Shown: in pieces, positions 35,672 through 45,746 of the stretch | Position numbering within the stretch: the stretch's first letter is position 1 | Layout of the letters: every line of letters begins with the position of its first letter | NCBI GenBank assembly: GCA_963846475.1 | Contig: CAWJVZ010000004.1 | Coordinates: 3,968,001-4,032,000 of the forward strand | From: DASWJZ01 sp963846475 | GTDB taxonomy: Bacteria; Pseudomonadota; Alphaproteobacteria; Rhizobiales; Afifellaceae | Reading direction: 5' to 3' | Length of the DNA: 64,000 bases | Notes under the pieces: generated by a model | Seen by the model: the letters and a program-made list of their open reading frames with translations, nothing else | Told to the model about the DNA's origin: nothing | Database searches by the model: none | Translations under genes and position numbers: made by a program

Positions 35672-36676
35672 ATGAAGAGACTGATCGCAGGATTGGGGCT
35701 GGCGCTGGCGCTGGCCGCCGGCCCGGGCGCCGCGGCGCAGGACAAGGACAAGGTCGTCCTGCAGCTGAAATGGGTCACCCAGGGCCAGTTCGCCGGCTAC
35801 TACGTCGCCAAGGACAAGGGCTTCTACGACGAGGTCGGCCTCGACGTGGAGATCAAGCCGGGCGGACCGGACATCGCGCCCCCGCAGGTCATCGCCGGCG
35901 GCGGCGCCGACGTGATCATCGACTGGATGCCCGCCGCGCTGGCGTCGCGCGAGAAGGGCGTGCCGCTGGTCAACATCGCCCAGCCGTTCAAGAAATCCGG
36001 CATGATGCTGACCTGCCGCAAGGAGACCGGCATCACCGAGCCGGAGGATTTTAAGGGCAAGACGCTCGGCGTCTGGTTCTTCGGCAACGAATATCCGTTC
36101 CTCTCCTGGATGTCGAAGCTCGGCCTCTCCACCGAAGGCGGGCCGGACGGCGTCACCGTGGTGAAGCAGGGCTTTAACGTCGATCCGCTCATCCAGAAGC
36201 AGGCCGACTGCATCTCCACCATGACCTACAACGAATACTGGCAGGTCATCGACGCCGGCATTCCCGAGGACGAGCTGGTCGTCTTCAAATACGAGGACCA
36301 GGGCGTCGCCACCTTGGAGGACGGCCTCTACGTGCTGGAGGAGAACCTTCAGGATCCCGCCTTCGTCGACAAGATGGCGCGTTTCGTGAAGGCGTCGCAG
36401 AAGGGCTGGGACTATGCCCGCCAGAACCCGGAAGAGGCGGCACAGATCGTGCTGGAAAACGACGCGACCGGCGCCCAGACGGAAGAGCACCAGGTCCGCA
36501 TGGTCGGCGAGATCGTAAAGCTCCTCGGCGATGAGGGCTCGATCGGCAAGCTCGACGAGGCCGACTACCAGCGCACCGTCGACACGCTGCTCGGCGGCGG
36601 CTCCGACCCGGTGATCACCAAGGCGCCGGAAGGCGCATTCAGCCATGCGGTGACCGACAAGGCGGCCTCGATGTAG
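35672..36676 (+). CDS. ABC transporter substrate-binding protein, NMT1/THI5-like
   Basis: A 334-residue periplasmic binding protein with a signal peptide cleaved near GAAAQ-DKDK. The mature part starts VVLQLKWVTQGQFAGYYVAKD, typical of NMT1/THI5-like proteins that bind pyrimidine-related or thiamine-precursor ligands. Other motifs are GADVIIDWMPAAL, GKTLGVWFFGNEYPFLSWM and TMTYNEYWQV. GGGAG precedes the ATG. It is the last gene of the transporter operon. Ligand identity is inferred from family and from the adjacent pyrimidine genes. Confidence 0.87.
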   Translation: MKRLIAGLGLALALAAGPGAAAQDKDKVVLQLKWVTQGQFAGYYVAKDKGFYDEVGLDVEIKPGGPDIAPPQVIAGGGADVIIDWMPAALASREKGVPLVNIAQPFKKSGMMLTCRKETGITEPEDFKGKTLGVWFFGNEYPFLSWMSKLGLSTEGGPDGVTVVKQGFNVDPLIQKQADCISTMTYNEYWQVIDAGIPEDELVVFKYEDQGVATLEDGLYVLEENLQDPAFVDKMARFVKASQKGWDYARQNPEEAAQIVLENDATGAQTEEHQVRMVGEIVKLLGDEGSIGKLDEADYQRTVDTLLGGGSDPVITKAPEGAFSHAVTDKAASM

Positions 36677-36710
36677 AGCGGCCGCCTCGGGGCAGGAACT
36701 TTGGCGGGGG

Positions 36711-37655
36711 TTAAGGCCCCCGTTCTGCCTCTGCCCTTTTCAGCATAGCGTCGCGGTCGATCTCGGCGAGCGCGCCGTGCACGCCGATAACTTCGGCCGC
36801 GACGCGATGGCCTAGCCGCGCCGCCGCCAGCGGCGTCATGCCGGTAAGGCGCCCGGCGAGATACGCTCCGCCGAACGAATCCCCGGCGCCCGTCGTGTCG
36901 ACGACGCGCTCCGGCTTGACGGGCGGGACCGTCTCCCGCCGGCCCGCCGCGACGACCACGCACGGCCCGGAGCCGTTCTTGACGACGATCTCCGCGGCGC
37001 CGGAGCGCGCGATGCGCTCCGCCGTCGCCTCGACGGAGCGGTCGCCGAACAGCATCGCCTCGTCGTCGAAGGTCGGCAGCACCACGTCCGCCGTCGCGTA
37101 GGCAGCTTCCATGACGGCGCGCGCCCGATCGCGGTCCGGCCACAGCGCGGTGCGAAAGTTCGGATCGAAGGCGATCCGCGCGCCTTGCCGCCGCTGCTCG
37201 GCCAGCGCCGCCAGGAGACGCTCGCGCGCTTTCGGCTCAAGAATGCCGAGGGTGATGCCGGAGAAATAAAGCAGGGCAGCGCCGGACACGGCCTGCTTCA
37301 GCCAGCCCGCATCGTCGGCGAGGAGTCGCGCGGCCGATTCGCCGCGCCAGTAGGTGAAGGTCCGCTCCGCGCCGTCCAGCGTAATGGCGTAAAGCCCGGG
37401 CCGCCGGCCCTCGACGCGGCGGACGCGATCCGTAGCGATGCCGGCGCGATCGATGAAACGGAGGATCCGCTGCGAAAAGGGGTCGTCGCCGAGGGCGGTG
37501 ACATAGGCCACCGCGTTTTCCTCCGGCAGGATCTTTCGGGCGTACCAGGCCGCATTGAAGGTGTCGCCGGCGATGCCCATGTGCCAGAGGTCGTCCTTCC
37601 GGGCCGAGAGTTCGAGCATGCATTCGCCGATCGAGGCGAAGGACACGGGCTGCAC
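36711..37655 (-). CDS. PfkB-family sugar kinase, 2-keto-3-deoxygluconate kinase-like
   Basis: A 314-residue ribokinase-fold enzyme. GECMLELSARKDDLWHMGIAGDTFNAAWY (quoted in parts: GECMLEL, GIAGDTFNAA) is the N-terminal sugar-binding region typical of KdgK. VTALGDDPFSQ follows, and VVDTTGAGDSFGGAYLAG contains the catalytic Asp and anion hole. It probably phosphorylates 2-dehydro-3-deoxygluconate or a similar acid. It could complement the sugar-acid dehydratase at 2.6 kb, but they are 33 kb apart. It is convergent with the transporter operon, and its stop lies in a small GC hairpin. Confidence 0.83.
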   Translation of the reverse strand: MQPVSFASIGECMLELSARKDDLWHMGIAGDTFNAAWYARKILPEENAVAYVTALGDDPFSQRILRFIDRAGIATDRVRRVEGRRPGLYAITLDGAERTFTYWRGESAARLLADDAGWLKQAVSGAALLYFSGITLGILEPKARERLLAALAEQRRQGARIAFDPNFRTALWPDRDRARAVMEAAYATADVVLPTFDDEAMLFGDRSVEATAERIARSGAAEIVVKNGSGPCVVVAAGRRETVPPVKPERVVDTTGAGDSFGGAYLAGRLTGMTPLAAARLGHRVAAEVIGVHGALAEIDRDAMLKRAEAERGP

Positions 37656-37796
37656 GGGAGCTTCTCCGGCCGGACCGTTCTAATGGACCAGACCGTGTGG
37701 CAGCCGCAAGCCGCGGCTGGACGCTGAGGGGGGAGGCGGCCGCGAGGTGCGGCCAAGCGTTGACACTCCGCAGGCGAGGTCCTAAGGGCCCGCTTG

Positions 37797-37881
37797 GCCC
37801 AGGTGGCGGAATTGGTAGACGCGCACGGTTCAGGTCCGTGTGCCGCGAGGCGTGGAGGTTCGAGTCCTCTCCTGGGCACCA
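37797..37881 (+). tRNA. tRNA-Leu (CAG)
   Basis: An 85-base tRNA including an encoded CCA. The acceptor stem is GCCCAGG/CCTGGGC, the D-arm GGCGGAATTGGTAGACGC, the anticodon loop TTCAGGT with anticodon CAG, a long class II variable arm (GTGCCGCGAGGCGT), and the T-arm GGTTCGAGTCC. The variable arm confirms the Leu class. A small hairpin (AGCGTCG-CTT-CGACGCT, 37886-37902) follows and may terminate transcription. Confidence 0.97.
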
Positions 37882-38392
37882 TGTCAGCGTCGCTTCGACG
37901 CTGTTCACCTACCTGCATGAGCGGCGATCTTCGCTCGTCGCATTCGCCGTTCCCGGCGCTAAACGGGGCGCTCCTGCCGGCGTATGTGCAACCTGCGCCT
38001 GTTTAGAACATGCTGTCGGGCGGTGCTCTGTCGGCCCGCACCAAGCGCTTTTGGCCGGGCCGTTCGCCTGTTCGCCGAGCCACCTCGCAGCGAATCGGAT
38101 TCGCATTCTACTCCGAGCCCGACGTTCCGGATGGGCGGAGCTTGCCCTACCCCCGCTTGGTCCCTGAGTTGCCGCAGGCTCGCAACGGGCCTTCAGGGGC
38201 CTGTTTTGTTGCAGACCTGCAACAGGAAGTTTGTAAAGATTGTGGAGGGCGCGAGAAGACATTGCGCTGTAAGGGCGGCGGGGTAGTGTCGTCGCAGGCG
38301 GCCAGCTGTTCGAGCGGGCAGCACCAGGGGCGGGGGCTCTTGAAGTCGAAGATGGACATCCCCGGCTCAGCAACATGGACTGGAGGTTTCCT
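37882..38392. other. Intergenic region between tRNA-Leu and porin, no gene seen
   Basis: 511 bases with no credible coding frame on either strand. It contains the tRNA-proximal hairpin (37886-37902), a perfect palindrome (38207-38224, listed separately), and presumably the porin promoter and a long 5' leader. I found no remnant that I could name. Confidence 0.6.
38207..38224. promoter_or_regulatory. Perfect 18-bp palindrome upstream of the porin
   Basis: TGTTGCAG-AC-CTGCAACA, 8-bp arms with a 2-base centre, 169 bases before the porin start. Symmetry of this kind usually marks a dimeric regulator site; which regulator is unknown. Confidence 0.45.
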
Positions 38393-39697
<1,305 letters not shown>

Positions 39698-39717
39698 TCC
39701 GCTGAACTTCACCATTG

Positions 39718-39751
39718 CGAAGGGCCCGGCTCCGCCGGGCCCTTCGTTTTT
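39718..39751 (+). terminator. Strong intrinsic terminator after the porin
   Basis: 13-bp arms CGAAGGGCCCGGC and GCCGGGCCCTTCG with a TCC loop, followed by TTTTT (39747-39751). It starts 20 bases after the porin stop. Confidence 0.95.
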
Positions 39752-39895
39752 AGCCTCGCAGGGCGCGAGACCTGCGGCATCCCGGCCCTGTTTCACTATG
39801 CGCGGTGCCGAAGCACTCCGGGCGGATTTGCGCCTGCTGCTTGCGGCCGATCGGGCCAGCTGTTAGCACGCGCCGCATTAGGGGGTCCGGCGGGC

Positions 39896-40525
39896 TTGGA
39901 GTTGCAACTGACCACGATACGCCTCCATGCGGGCGACCTGCCCGACCTTTCCGCCTATCGCGACAGCGTCGCGGTCGATACCGAGGCGATGGGGCTGAAG
40001 CCGCATCGCGACCGGCTTTGCGTGGTCCAGCTCTCGCCCGGCGACGGCACGGTGGATGTGGTGCGCATCGCACCGGGGCAGACGAGCGCGCCCAATCTGG
40101 CCAAGCTGTTCACCGACCCGGCAGTGACGAAGATCTTCCACTATGCGCGCTTCGACGTAGCGCTGCTCCGACACGCGCTCGGCATCGAAGTTGCGCCGGT
40201 CTGGTGCACCAAGATCGCCTCGCGTCTCGTGCGCACCTATACCGACCGGCATGGATTGAAGGACCTGGCGCGCGAGGTGCTCGGCTTTGAGCTGTCGAAG
40301 CAGCAGCAGAGCTCCGACTGGGGCGCGCCGGAATTGTCGGAGGCGCAGATCGAATATGCCGCCTCCGATGTCCTGCACCTGCACGCCATGAGACAGGCGT
40401 TGGAGGAGCGGCTGCGGCGCGAAGGGCGGCTCGCTTTGGCCGAGGCGTGCTTCCGCTTCCTGCCCGTCCGCGCCGAGCTCGACCTGCTCGGCTGGGACGA
40501 CGAGGACATCTTCGCCCATTCCTGA
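39896..40525 (+). CDS. Ribonuclease D-type 3'-5' exonuclease
   Basis: A 209-residue DEDD exonuclease without an HRDC domain. SVAVDTEAMGLKPHRDRLCVVQL carries the first two acidic residues, IFHYARFDVALLRHAL the third, and QIEYAASDVLHLHAM the last with Tyr (DEDDy). It probably trims RNA 3' ends. The start is a TTG (39896), because the first ATG would remove the catalytic DTE. It lies just upstream of lptC, the usual arrangement in alphaproteobacteria. Confidence 0.88.
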   Translation: MELQLTTIRLHAGDLPDLSAYRDSVAVDTEAMGLKPHRDRLCVVQLSPGDGTVDVVRIAPGQTSAPNLAKLFTDPAVTKIFHYARFDVALLRHALGIEVAPVWCTKIASRLVRTYTDRHGLKDLAREVLGFELSKQQQSSDWGAPELSEAQIEYAASDVLHLHAMRQALEERLRREGRLALAEACFRFLPVRAELDLLGWDDEDIFAHS

Positions 40526-40594
40526 GCGCCGGCTTGCCCGCCGCGGGGAAATCGGCCCATTGTGCCGGCTCAAGAGCGCGCTCACGGTCCCGAT

Positions 40595-41296
40595 ATGGCT
40601 CTTTCCGCATCCTGGCAGACACCCGGGCTTCCGGCCGGCCTCGCCGACCGCCATGAGCGCCAGCGCGCTTTCCTGGCGGCGCGCCGCCACAGCCGGCTCG
40701 TCCGCCGGCTCCGCTTGCTGCTGCCGGTTTCCGGCGCGCTCGTCATCCTGGCCCTCGTCGTGGCGACCCGCTTCGCGCTTCCCGAGAATCTGGACCTCTC
40801 AGTCGCACGTCTCAGCGTGACGCGGAATTCCATCATCATGGACAGACCGCACATCACCGGCTTCGACGCCGATAAACGCGAATATTCCGTCACTGCCGAT
40901 CGCGCCATCCAGGCGCTCGCCAATCCCAATGCGGTGCGGCTGGAAGAGATCGCCGCCAGAATAACGGTCGACGGCCAGGGAACCGCCGACATCAGCGCCG
41001 AATCCGGTGACTACGACAACAAGGAGAGCACGCTGAAGCTCCATGGGGACATTGCCGTCGCTACCTCGGACGGCTATTCGCTGCGGATGAACGACGCCGA
41101 TATCGACCTCCGCGACGGTACGATGAGCTCCGCCAACCCGGTGACGGTGAGCTACCAGGACTCCACCACCACCGGCGGGTCGATTTCCGTCAGCGGCGGC
41201 GGCCAGGTCCTCGTGCTGGGTGGAGGCGTTCGCACCACCTTGATGCCGCCTAAGAGCGCGCCTGCTCCGGCGTCCGCGCAGCCCACCGCGGAGTAG
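40595..41296 (+). CDS. lptC: LPS export protein LptC
   Basis: A 233-residue bitopic inner-membrane component of the LPS transport bridge. A transmembrane segment at about residues 38-56 (LLLPVSGALVILALVVATRF) is followed by a periplasmic beta-jellyroll with ITGFDADKREYSVTADRAIQ, DISAESGDYDNKESTLKLHGDI and the SYQDSTTTGGSISV region. These are the repeating strands of the LptC/LptA fold. A GTG 33 bases upstream could be the start instead. It is followed by lptA and lptB. Confidence 0.87.
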   Translation: MALSASWQTPGLPAGLADRHERQRAFLAARRHSRLVRRLRLLLPVSGALVILALVVATRFALPENLDLSVARLSVTRNSIIMDRPHITGFDADKREYSVTADRAIQALANPNAVRLEEIAARITVDGQGTADISAESGDYDNKESTLKLHGDIAVATSDGYSLRMNDADIDLRDGTMSSANPVTVSYQDSTTTGGSISVSGGGQVLVLGGGVRTTLMPPKSAPAPASAQPTAE

Positions 41297-41302
41297 CAGC
41301 CG

Positions 41303-41825
41303 ATGAGCAAGATTCTTCGGGGCGCTGATCGCGCTCGCCATCCTGGCGCTCCTGCCGCGGGCCGCGCAGGCTCAGGATTTCGGCGCCGCTTTCGCCGGCT
41401 TCGATACCGGCTCCGACGAGCCGATCCAGATCGAGGCCGACCGGCTGGAAGTGCGCGACCCGGAGAAGCTCGCCATCTATACGGGCAACGTAAAGGTCCG
41501 CCAGGGCGAGACGCTCCTGGAGGCGCCGGAGCTGCGCGTCTTCTATACCGGCGAGGCGACCGCCCAAGGTGCCCCAGGCTCGAAGGTCGCGCGCATCGAG
41601 GCAAGCCCGAGCGTCACCGTCTCGTCGGACGACCAGACCGCCAGCGGCAGCCGTGCCGTCCTCGACATGGCGCAGGACCTCATCACCATGAGCGGCAACG
41701 TCGTGCTGACGCAGGGACCCAACGTCGTGCGCGGCGAGCGGCTGGTAGTAAATCTCAGGACCAAGCAGGGCCGCATGGAAGGCGGCCGGGTGCAGACGCT
41801 GATCACACCCTCCCGCGGGCAATAA
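41303..41825 (+). CDS. lptA: LPS export periplasmic protein LptA; frameshifted as sequenced
   Basis: A 173-residue periplasmic LPS-bridge protein after removing one extra G in the run at about 41,321. The first frame gives MSKILR, the second ALIALAILALLPRAAQAQ, a signal peptide, then IQIEADRLEVRDPEKLAIYTGNV and later TASGSRAVLDMAQDLITMSGNV, the OstA/LptA repeat strands. Length is 1 modulo 3, as expected for one inserted base. Because lptA is normally essential in LPS-bearing cells, an error in the sequence is likelier than a real mutation. Confidence 0.87.
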
Positions 41826-41860
41826 CGGCGGTCTTGGGGCATGGAAGGCACGGCGTCCAC

Positions 41861-42716
41861 TTGAACAGGCACGAAAGGCTCGAGCCGCAAGGCGGGCTCG
41901 CGGCGCGACTCGGCCGGCAGCTCCGCGCCGTCGCGCTCGGCCGCTCCGTGCAGCGCAGCGAGACCGTGCCTTACCCGAACCTGCGCGGCGCCGAGGACTG
42001 GCTCGTCGCGCGTGGGCTGCGGCGCGCCTTCAAGTCGCGCGTCGTGGTGGAGGACGTCTCGCTGGCGGTGCGCCGCGGCGAGGCGGTCGGGCTGCTCGGC
42101 CCGAACGGCGCCGGCAAGACCACGGTTTTCTACATGATAACCGGGCTGGTCCGTCCGGACGCCGGTCTGATCGAGCTCGACGGCTTCGACATCACCCATC
42201 TGCCGATGTATCAGCGCGCCCGGCTCGGCGTCGGCTACCTGCCGCAGGAGGCCTCGATTTTCCGCGGCCTTTCCGTGGAGGACAATATCCGTGCCGTCCT
42301 GGAGATCGTCGAGCCGGATCGCGCCCGGCGCGAGGACGACCTGCAGGCGCTCCTCGACGAGTTCCATATCGCGCATCTGAGGAAGATCGCCTGCCATTGC
42401 GCTCTCCGGCGGCGAGCGGCGGCGCTGCGAGATCGCCAGGGCGCTGGCCAGCCGCCCGGCCTTCATGCTGCTCGACGAGCCGTTTGCAGGCATCGACCCG
42501 ATTGCGGTCGGCGAAATCCAGGCGCTCGTCCGCCACCTCACCCGCCGCGGTATCGGCGTGCTCATCACCGATCACAACGTCCGCGAGACGCTGGGTCTGA
42601 TCGACCGCGCCTATATCATTCATTCCGGCCGGGTCCTGACGGAGGGACGCCCCCACGAAATCGTCGCCGACGCCGACGTGCGGCGGGTCTATCTCGGCGA
42701 ACAGTTCAGGCTTTGA
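41861..42716 (+). CDS. lptB: LPS export ABC transporter ATP-binding protein LptB; frameshifted as sequenced
   Basis: The ATPase of the LptB2FG exporter. An N-terminal extension of about 45 residues precedes GWLVARGLRRAFKSR-like sequence, then GLLGPNGAGKTT (Walker A) and YLPQEASIFRGLSVEDN (Q-loop). One extra A at about 42,384 (AAG-A-TCG) shifts the frame; the corrected text reads KSPAIALSGGERRR (signature), then MLLDEPFAGIDPIAV (Walker B) and TDHNVRETL (switch His). The start is uncertain: TTG at 41861 or GTG at 41948, as no ATG is in frame. Corrected length is 284 residues. Essential gene, so the shift is probably an error. Confidence 0.87.
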
Positions 42717-42809
42717 CTCCCGCGCCGCGCCGCGCCTATATTGCGCTGCAACATAGCCGGCCGGCGAGCAGGACGGGAAGCTCGCCGCCCGTCGCGAGGG
42801 GCGGGAGTG

Positions 42810-44268
42810 ATGGCGCTTTCGGCCAAGCTTCAGGTCAGGCAGACGCAGTCGCTGGTCATCACGCCGCAGCTGATGCAGGCGATCCGTCTGCTGCAGATGT
42901 CGGGGCTGGAGGTCGAGCGGTTCGTCGCCGCGGAGGTGGAGCAGAATCCCTTCCTGGAGCAGGACGAGTCGGCCGAGGCTGCGGGCGATCGGGAGAAAGC
43001 ATCTTCGGCTGAGTTGCCCGAGTTCGGCGACGCGGATGCGGCGGGCGCGGATCCCGCCAATTCCATGCCCGGCGAACTCGGCGTGGAGGCGGGTTGGTCG
43101 CCGGCCGCAACGCCGCAGGGGGTCGGCGCCGCGCTGGACTCCGACGATTTCGGAATCGAGCAGAGCCTCGCTGCAAGGCCAAGCCTGGCCGAGCTGCTGG
43201 AGCAGCGGATCGAAGCCGCTTTCACGGCCCCCGCGGATCGGCTGATCGCGCTTGCGCTGCTCGCCGGCCTCGACGAAGCGGGCTATCTGATTGTCGATAC
43301 GCAAGACATCGCAACGCGTCTTGGCGCCGCCCCGGCCGCCGTGGATCGCGTCCTAAAAATATGCCAGGATCTGGCTCCAACCGGCCTTTTCGCCCGGTCG
43401 CTCGCCGAGTGCCTCGCTTTGCAGCTCGCCGAGCGGAACCGGTTGGATCCGGCGATGCAAGCCCTGCTTGGCGACCTGCACAGGCTCGCCGCCGGCGATC
43501 TCGCGGGCCTCTGCGCCGCCTGCGGCGTCGACCGCGCCGATCTCGACGACATGATCGCTGAGATCCGCGCCCTCGACCCCAAACCCGGCCTAGCCTATGC
43601 GACAGAGCCGGTCCGCACCGTCGTTCCCGACGTCTTCGTCAGGCCCGCCCCGGACGGGGGCTGGACGGTCGAGCTCAACGACGAGGCGCTCCCCCGGGTC
43701 ATCGTCAATCGCGTCTATTTCGCCACGGTGGCGGCCCGCGCCGGCTCTGAGGCGGACAAGAGATACCTGAGCGAATGCCTGCAGAAGGCGAGCTGGCTGG
43801 AAAAGAGCCTCGACCAGCGCGCCCGCACCGTTCTGCGGGTCGCCGCGGAGATCGTCCGTCGCCAGGATGGGTTTTTGGCGGAAGGCGTAGCCTTCCTGCG
43901 TCCCCTGACATTGCGCATGGTGGCCGACACGCTCGACATCCACGAATCGACGGTGAGCCGCGCCACTGCCAACAAGCACATCGCCACGCCGCGAGGGATC
44001 TTCGAGTTCCGCTACTTTTTCACCGGGGCCATCGCCGCGACCGCGGGTGGCGAGGCGCATTCCGCCGAAGCCGTGAAGCATAGGATCCGCAAGCTGATCC
44101 TGGAAGAGAGCCCCGATGCCGTGCTTTCCGACGACGCCATCGTCGCGGAGCCTGTCCCGCCGCGGCGTCGAGATCGCCCGCCGCACCGTCGCCAAATATC
44201 GCGAGCTGATGCGCATCGGCTCGTCCGTCGAACGGCGCCGCGACAAGCGGCTCCGCGCGGTATCGTGA
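42810..44268 (+). CDS. rpoN: RNA polymerase sigma-54 factor; frameshifted near the C-terminus as sequenced
   Basis: 485 residues after correction. Region I is Gln/Leu-rich (KLQVRQTQSLVITPQLMQAI), followed by the acidic region II (EQDESAEAAGDREK), core-binding domain and HTH (LRMVADTLDIHESTVSRATANKHI). One extra C at about 44,154 (GCG GAG C CTG) breaks the frame just before the RpoN box; the corrected sequence reads ELSRRGVEIARRTVAKYRE and stops at 44266-44268. As sequenced, the protein would lose its -24-binding motif. It follows lptB, as in most proteobacteria. Confidence 0.92.
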
Positions 44269-44652
44269 AGCTCAGCCGGCCAACCATCCGGCAACTCTGG
44301 AATAGGTTTGACTTGCCGTTGCAGCGGGCGTACACGTCCGCGCCGCGAGAGGGTTCGGCCCCAGGTGTACCGGAAATGACACCATGGTTCTGAGGCTATC
44401 GGGCGCGAACTTCGATTTTGGTCTCGCTCTCCGCTCCGGCATCGGCACCATTGTTTGCGCAGCTGTGATGCAGCTCGGCTGCGCCAGGGCAGGAATTGTG
44501 GCATTCGGCAGCCCCTCGTATGGAGGCAGCATCGTGGTCTATGGCCGCTCGGACGAACATCATGGCGGGAACGCGGGCGGTGCGGTCGTGCGCATAATCG
44601 CCTGCCGCTGAGGCAGGGCCGCAGGACTGGCGCGGAAATTCAAGGCATTTCC
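44269..44652. other. Gap between rpoN and ptsN, no recognisable gene
   Basis: 384 bases where many proteobacteria carry hpf (ribosome hibernation factor). No hpf-like frame is present on either strand, even allowing frameshifts. A 75-codon open frame at 44384-44611 has no ribosome site or recognisable features. I list the region as empty. Confidence 0.6.
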
Positions 44653-45120
44653 ATGGATCTGAGCGATCTCCTCAAACCCGAAGGCGTTCTGCCGTCCCTG
44701 CAGCCCCAGTCCAAGAAACAAGCGCTTCAGGAGGTCTGCGAGACCGCCGCGCGGCTGACCGGCCTCGCCGAGCGCGACATTTTCGACACCATCTTGCAGC
44801 GCGAGCGCCTGGGCTCCACCGGCGTCGGCCATGGCGTGGCCATCCCGCATGGTAAGCTGAAATCGCTGCCCGGCCTGGTCGGTGTCTTTGCGCGCCTGGC
44901 GCGTCCGGTCGATTTCGATGCTTTGGACGATCAGCCGGTCGATCTCGTCTTCCTGCTGCTGGCCCCCGAAAGCGCCGGCGCAGATCACCTGAAGGCGCTC
45001 GCCCGCATTGCACGCGTGCTGCGCGACGGCGCCGTGGCGCAGAAGCTCAGGACTGCCGCCGACGCCGCCGATCTCTACCGCATCCTGCTCGACCCGGCGC
45101 AGGCGTCGCACGCCGCCTGA
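44653..45120 (+). CDS. ptsN: Nitrogen-PTS enzyme IIA component PtsN
   Basis: A 155-residue EIIA-Ntr regulator. MDLSDLLKPEGVLPSL is the usual start. The phosphorylated His is in GHGVAIPHGKL (about residue 66), and LGSTGVG precedes it. RPVDFDALDDQPVDLVFLLL and HLKALARIARVLRD complete the PTS_EIIA_2 fold. It acts in the soluble nitrogen PTS that modulates potassium, nitrogen and carbon control. It is the last gene of the lpt-rpoN block. Confidence 0.92.
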   Translation: MDLSDLLKPEGVLPSLQPQSKKQALQEVCETAARLTGLAERDIFDTILQRERLGSTGVGHGVAIPHGKLKSLPGLVGVFARLARPVDFDALDDQPVDLVFLLLAPESAGADHLKALARIARVLRDGAVAQKLRTAADAADLYRILLDPAQASHAA

Positions 45121-45130
45121 GCGGCCCGCA

Positions 45131-45154
45131 AAAACGGGGCCTGAAGGGCCCCGT
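45131..45154 (-). terminator. Intrinsic terminator of the DUF1150 gene
   Basis: Arms ACGGGGCC (45134-45141) and GGCCCCGT (45147-45154). On the minus strand the stem is followed by TTTT. It lies between the convergent ptsN and DUF1150 genes and may serve both. Confidence 0.7.
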
Positions 45155-45178
45155 CCGAATATTCCCGATCGACGCGGG

Positions 45179-45436
45179 TCAGTGCACGCTGACCGTCTCC
45201 AGATCGTTCTCCTGGGCGCTGGCGATCGCTGCCGCCTTGGTGTCGGTCAGCATGATGGGCCGGCCCTCGGCCGACAGCAGCGCCCACAGCTTCAGCCCCG
45301 GCACCAGCTGCGGCGCCTGCGGAAACAGCGCGGCCACCTCTTCGGAGAGCACCGGCCGGAGATAGGCGATTTCGCCGCCGCCCAAACGAGCGAACACGTC
45401 CAGCGGCATCGTCTTGATGGTGTCGTTATCGGTCAT
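45179..45436 (-). CDS. DUF1150 family protein
   Basis: An 85-residue alphaproteobacterial protein of unknown function. MPLDVFARLGGGEIAYLRPV, FPQAPQLVPGLKLWALLSAEG and PIMLTDTKAAAIASAQENDLETVSVH match the DUF1150 pattern. In this class it is often found with a small heat-shock protein, which is not seen here. The start at 45436 has GGAGAA upstream and is preferred to an ATG 26 codons earlier. Confidence 0.85.
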   Translation of the reverse strand: MTDNDTIKTMPLDVFARLGGGEIAYLRPVLSEEVAALFPQAPQLVPGLKLWALLSAEGRPIMLTDTKAAAIASAQENDLETVSVH

Positions 45437-45746
45437 TTCCGTTCTCCATCCGGGGATTCGGTCGCGGGACGTGAGCTTGACTTCGTGCACCGTGCGCCAG
45501 GGTTCCTTCAGCATCCGGCGGTTTAGCGGGATATGGTTTCGATTCGCCTCGCCTTCAAGCCGACCCTGCCGGGCCGCCGAGCGCCGAGCGCCGAGCCGCC
45601 GAGCCGCCGGCGTTCTGTCGTGCCGCCGACAATCGCTGCTCTATCGGATTCAATGCGCATTAAGCAGCTTTTTTGCAGCAACTTTAAAGCATTGCATGGC
45701 AACCACCTTAACGAATGCGGCGAAACAGCCGCTGCGAGGGTGTGTC

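Noticed and set aside
36705..36722. CGGGGG-TTAAGG-CCCCCG hairpin as terminator between transporter operon and sugar kinase
   Set aside because: Six-pair stem without T-run on either strand and overlapping the kinase stop codon; too weak to call.
42380..44160. Programmed frameshifting in lptB and rpoN
   Set aside because: No slippery runs at the break points, no such recoding is known for these genes, and the shifts match the insertion-only pattern seen in many other genes.
44384..44611. 75-codon frame between rpoN and ptsN as a gene
   Set aside because: No ribosome site, no family resemblance, weak hydrophobic pattern; an alternative reading of non-coding DNA is as likely.
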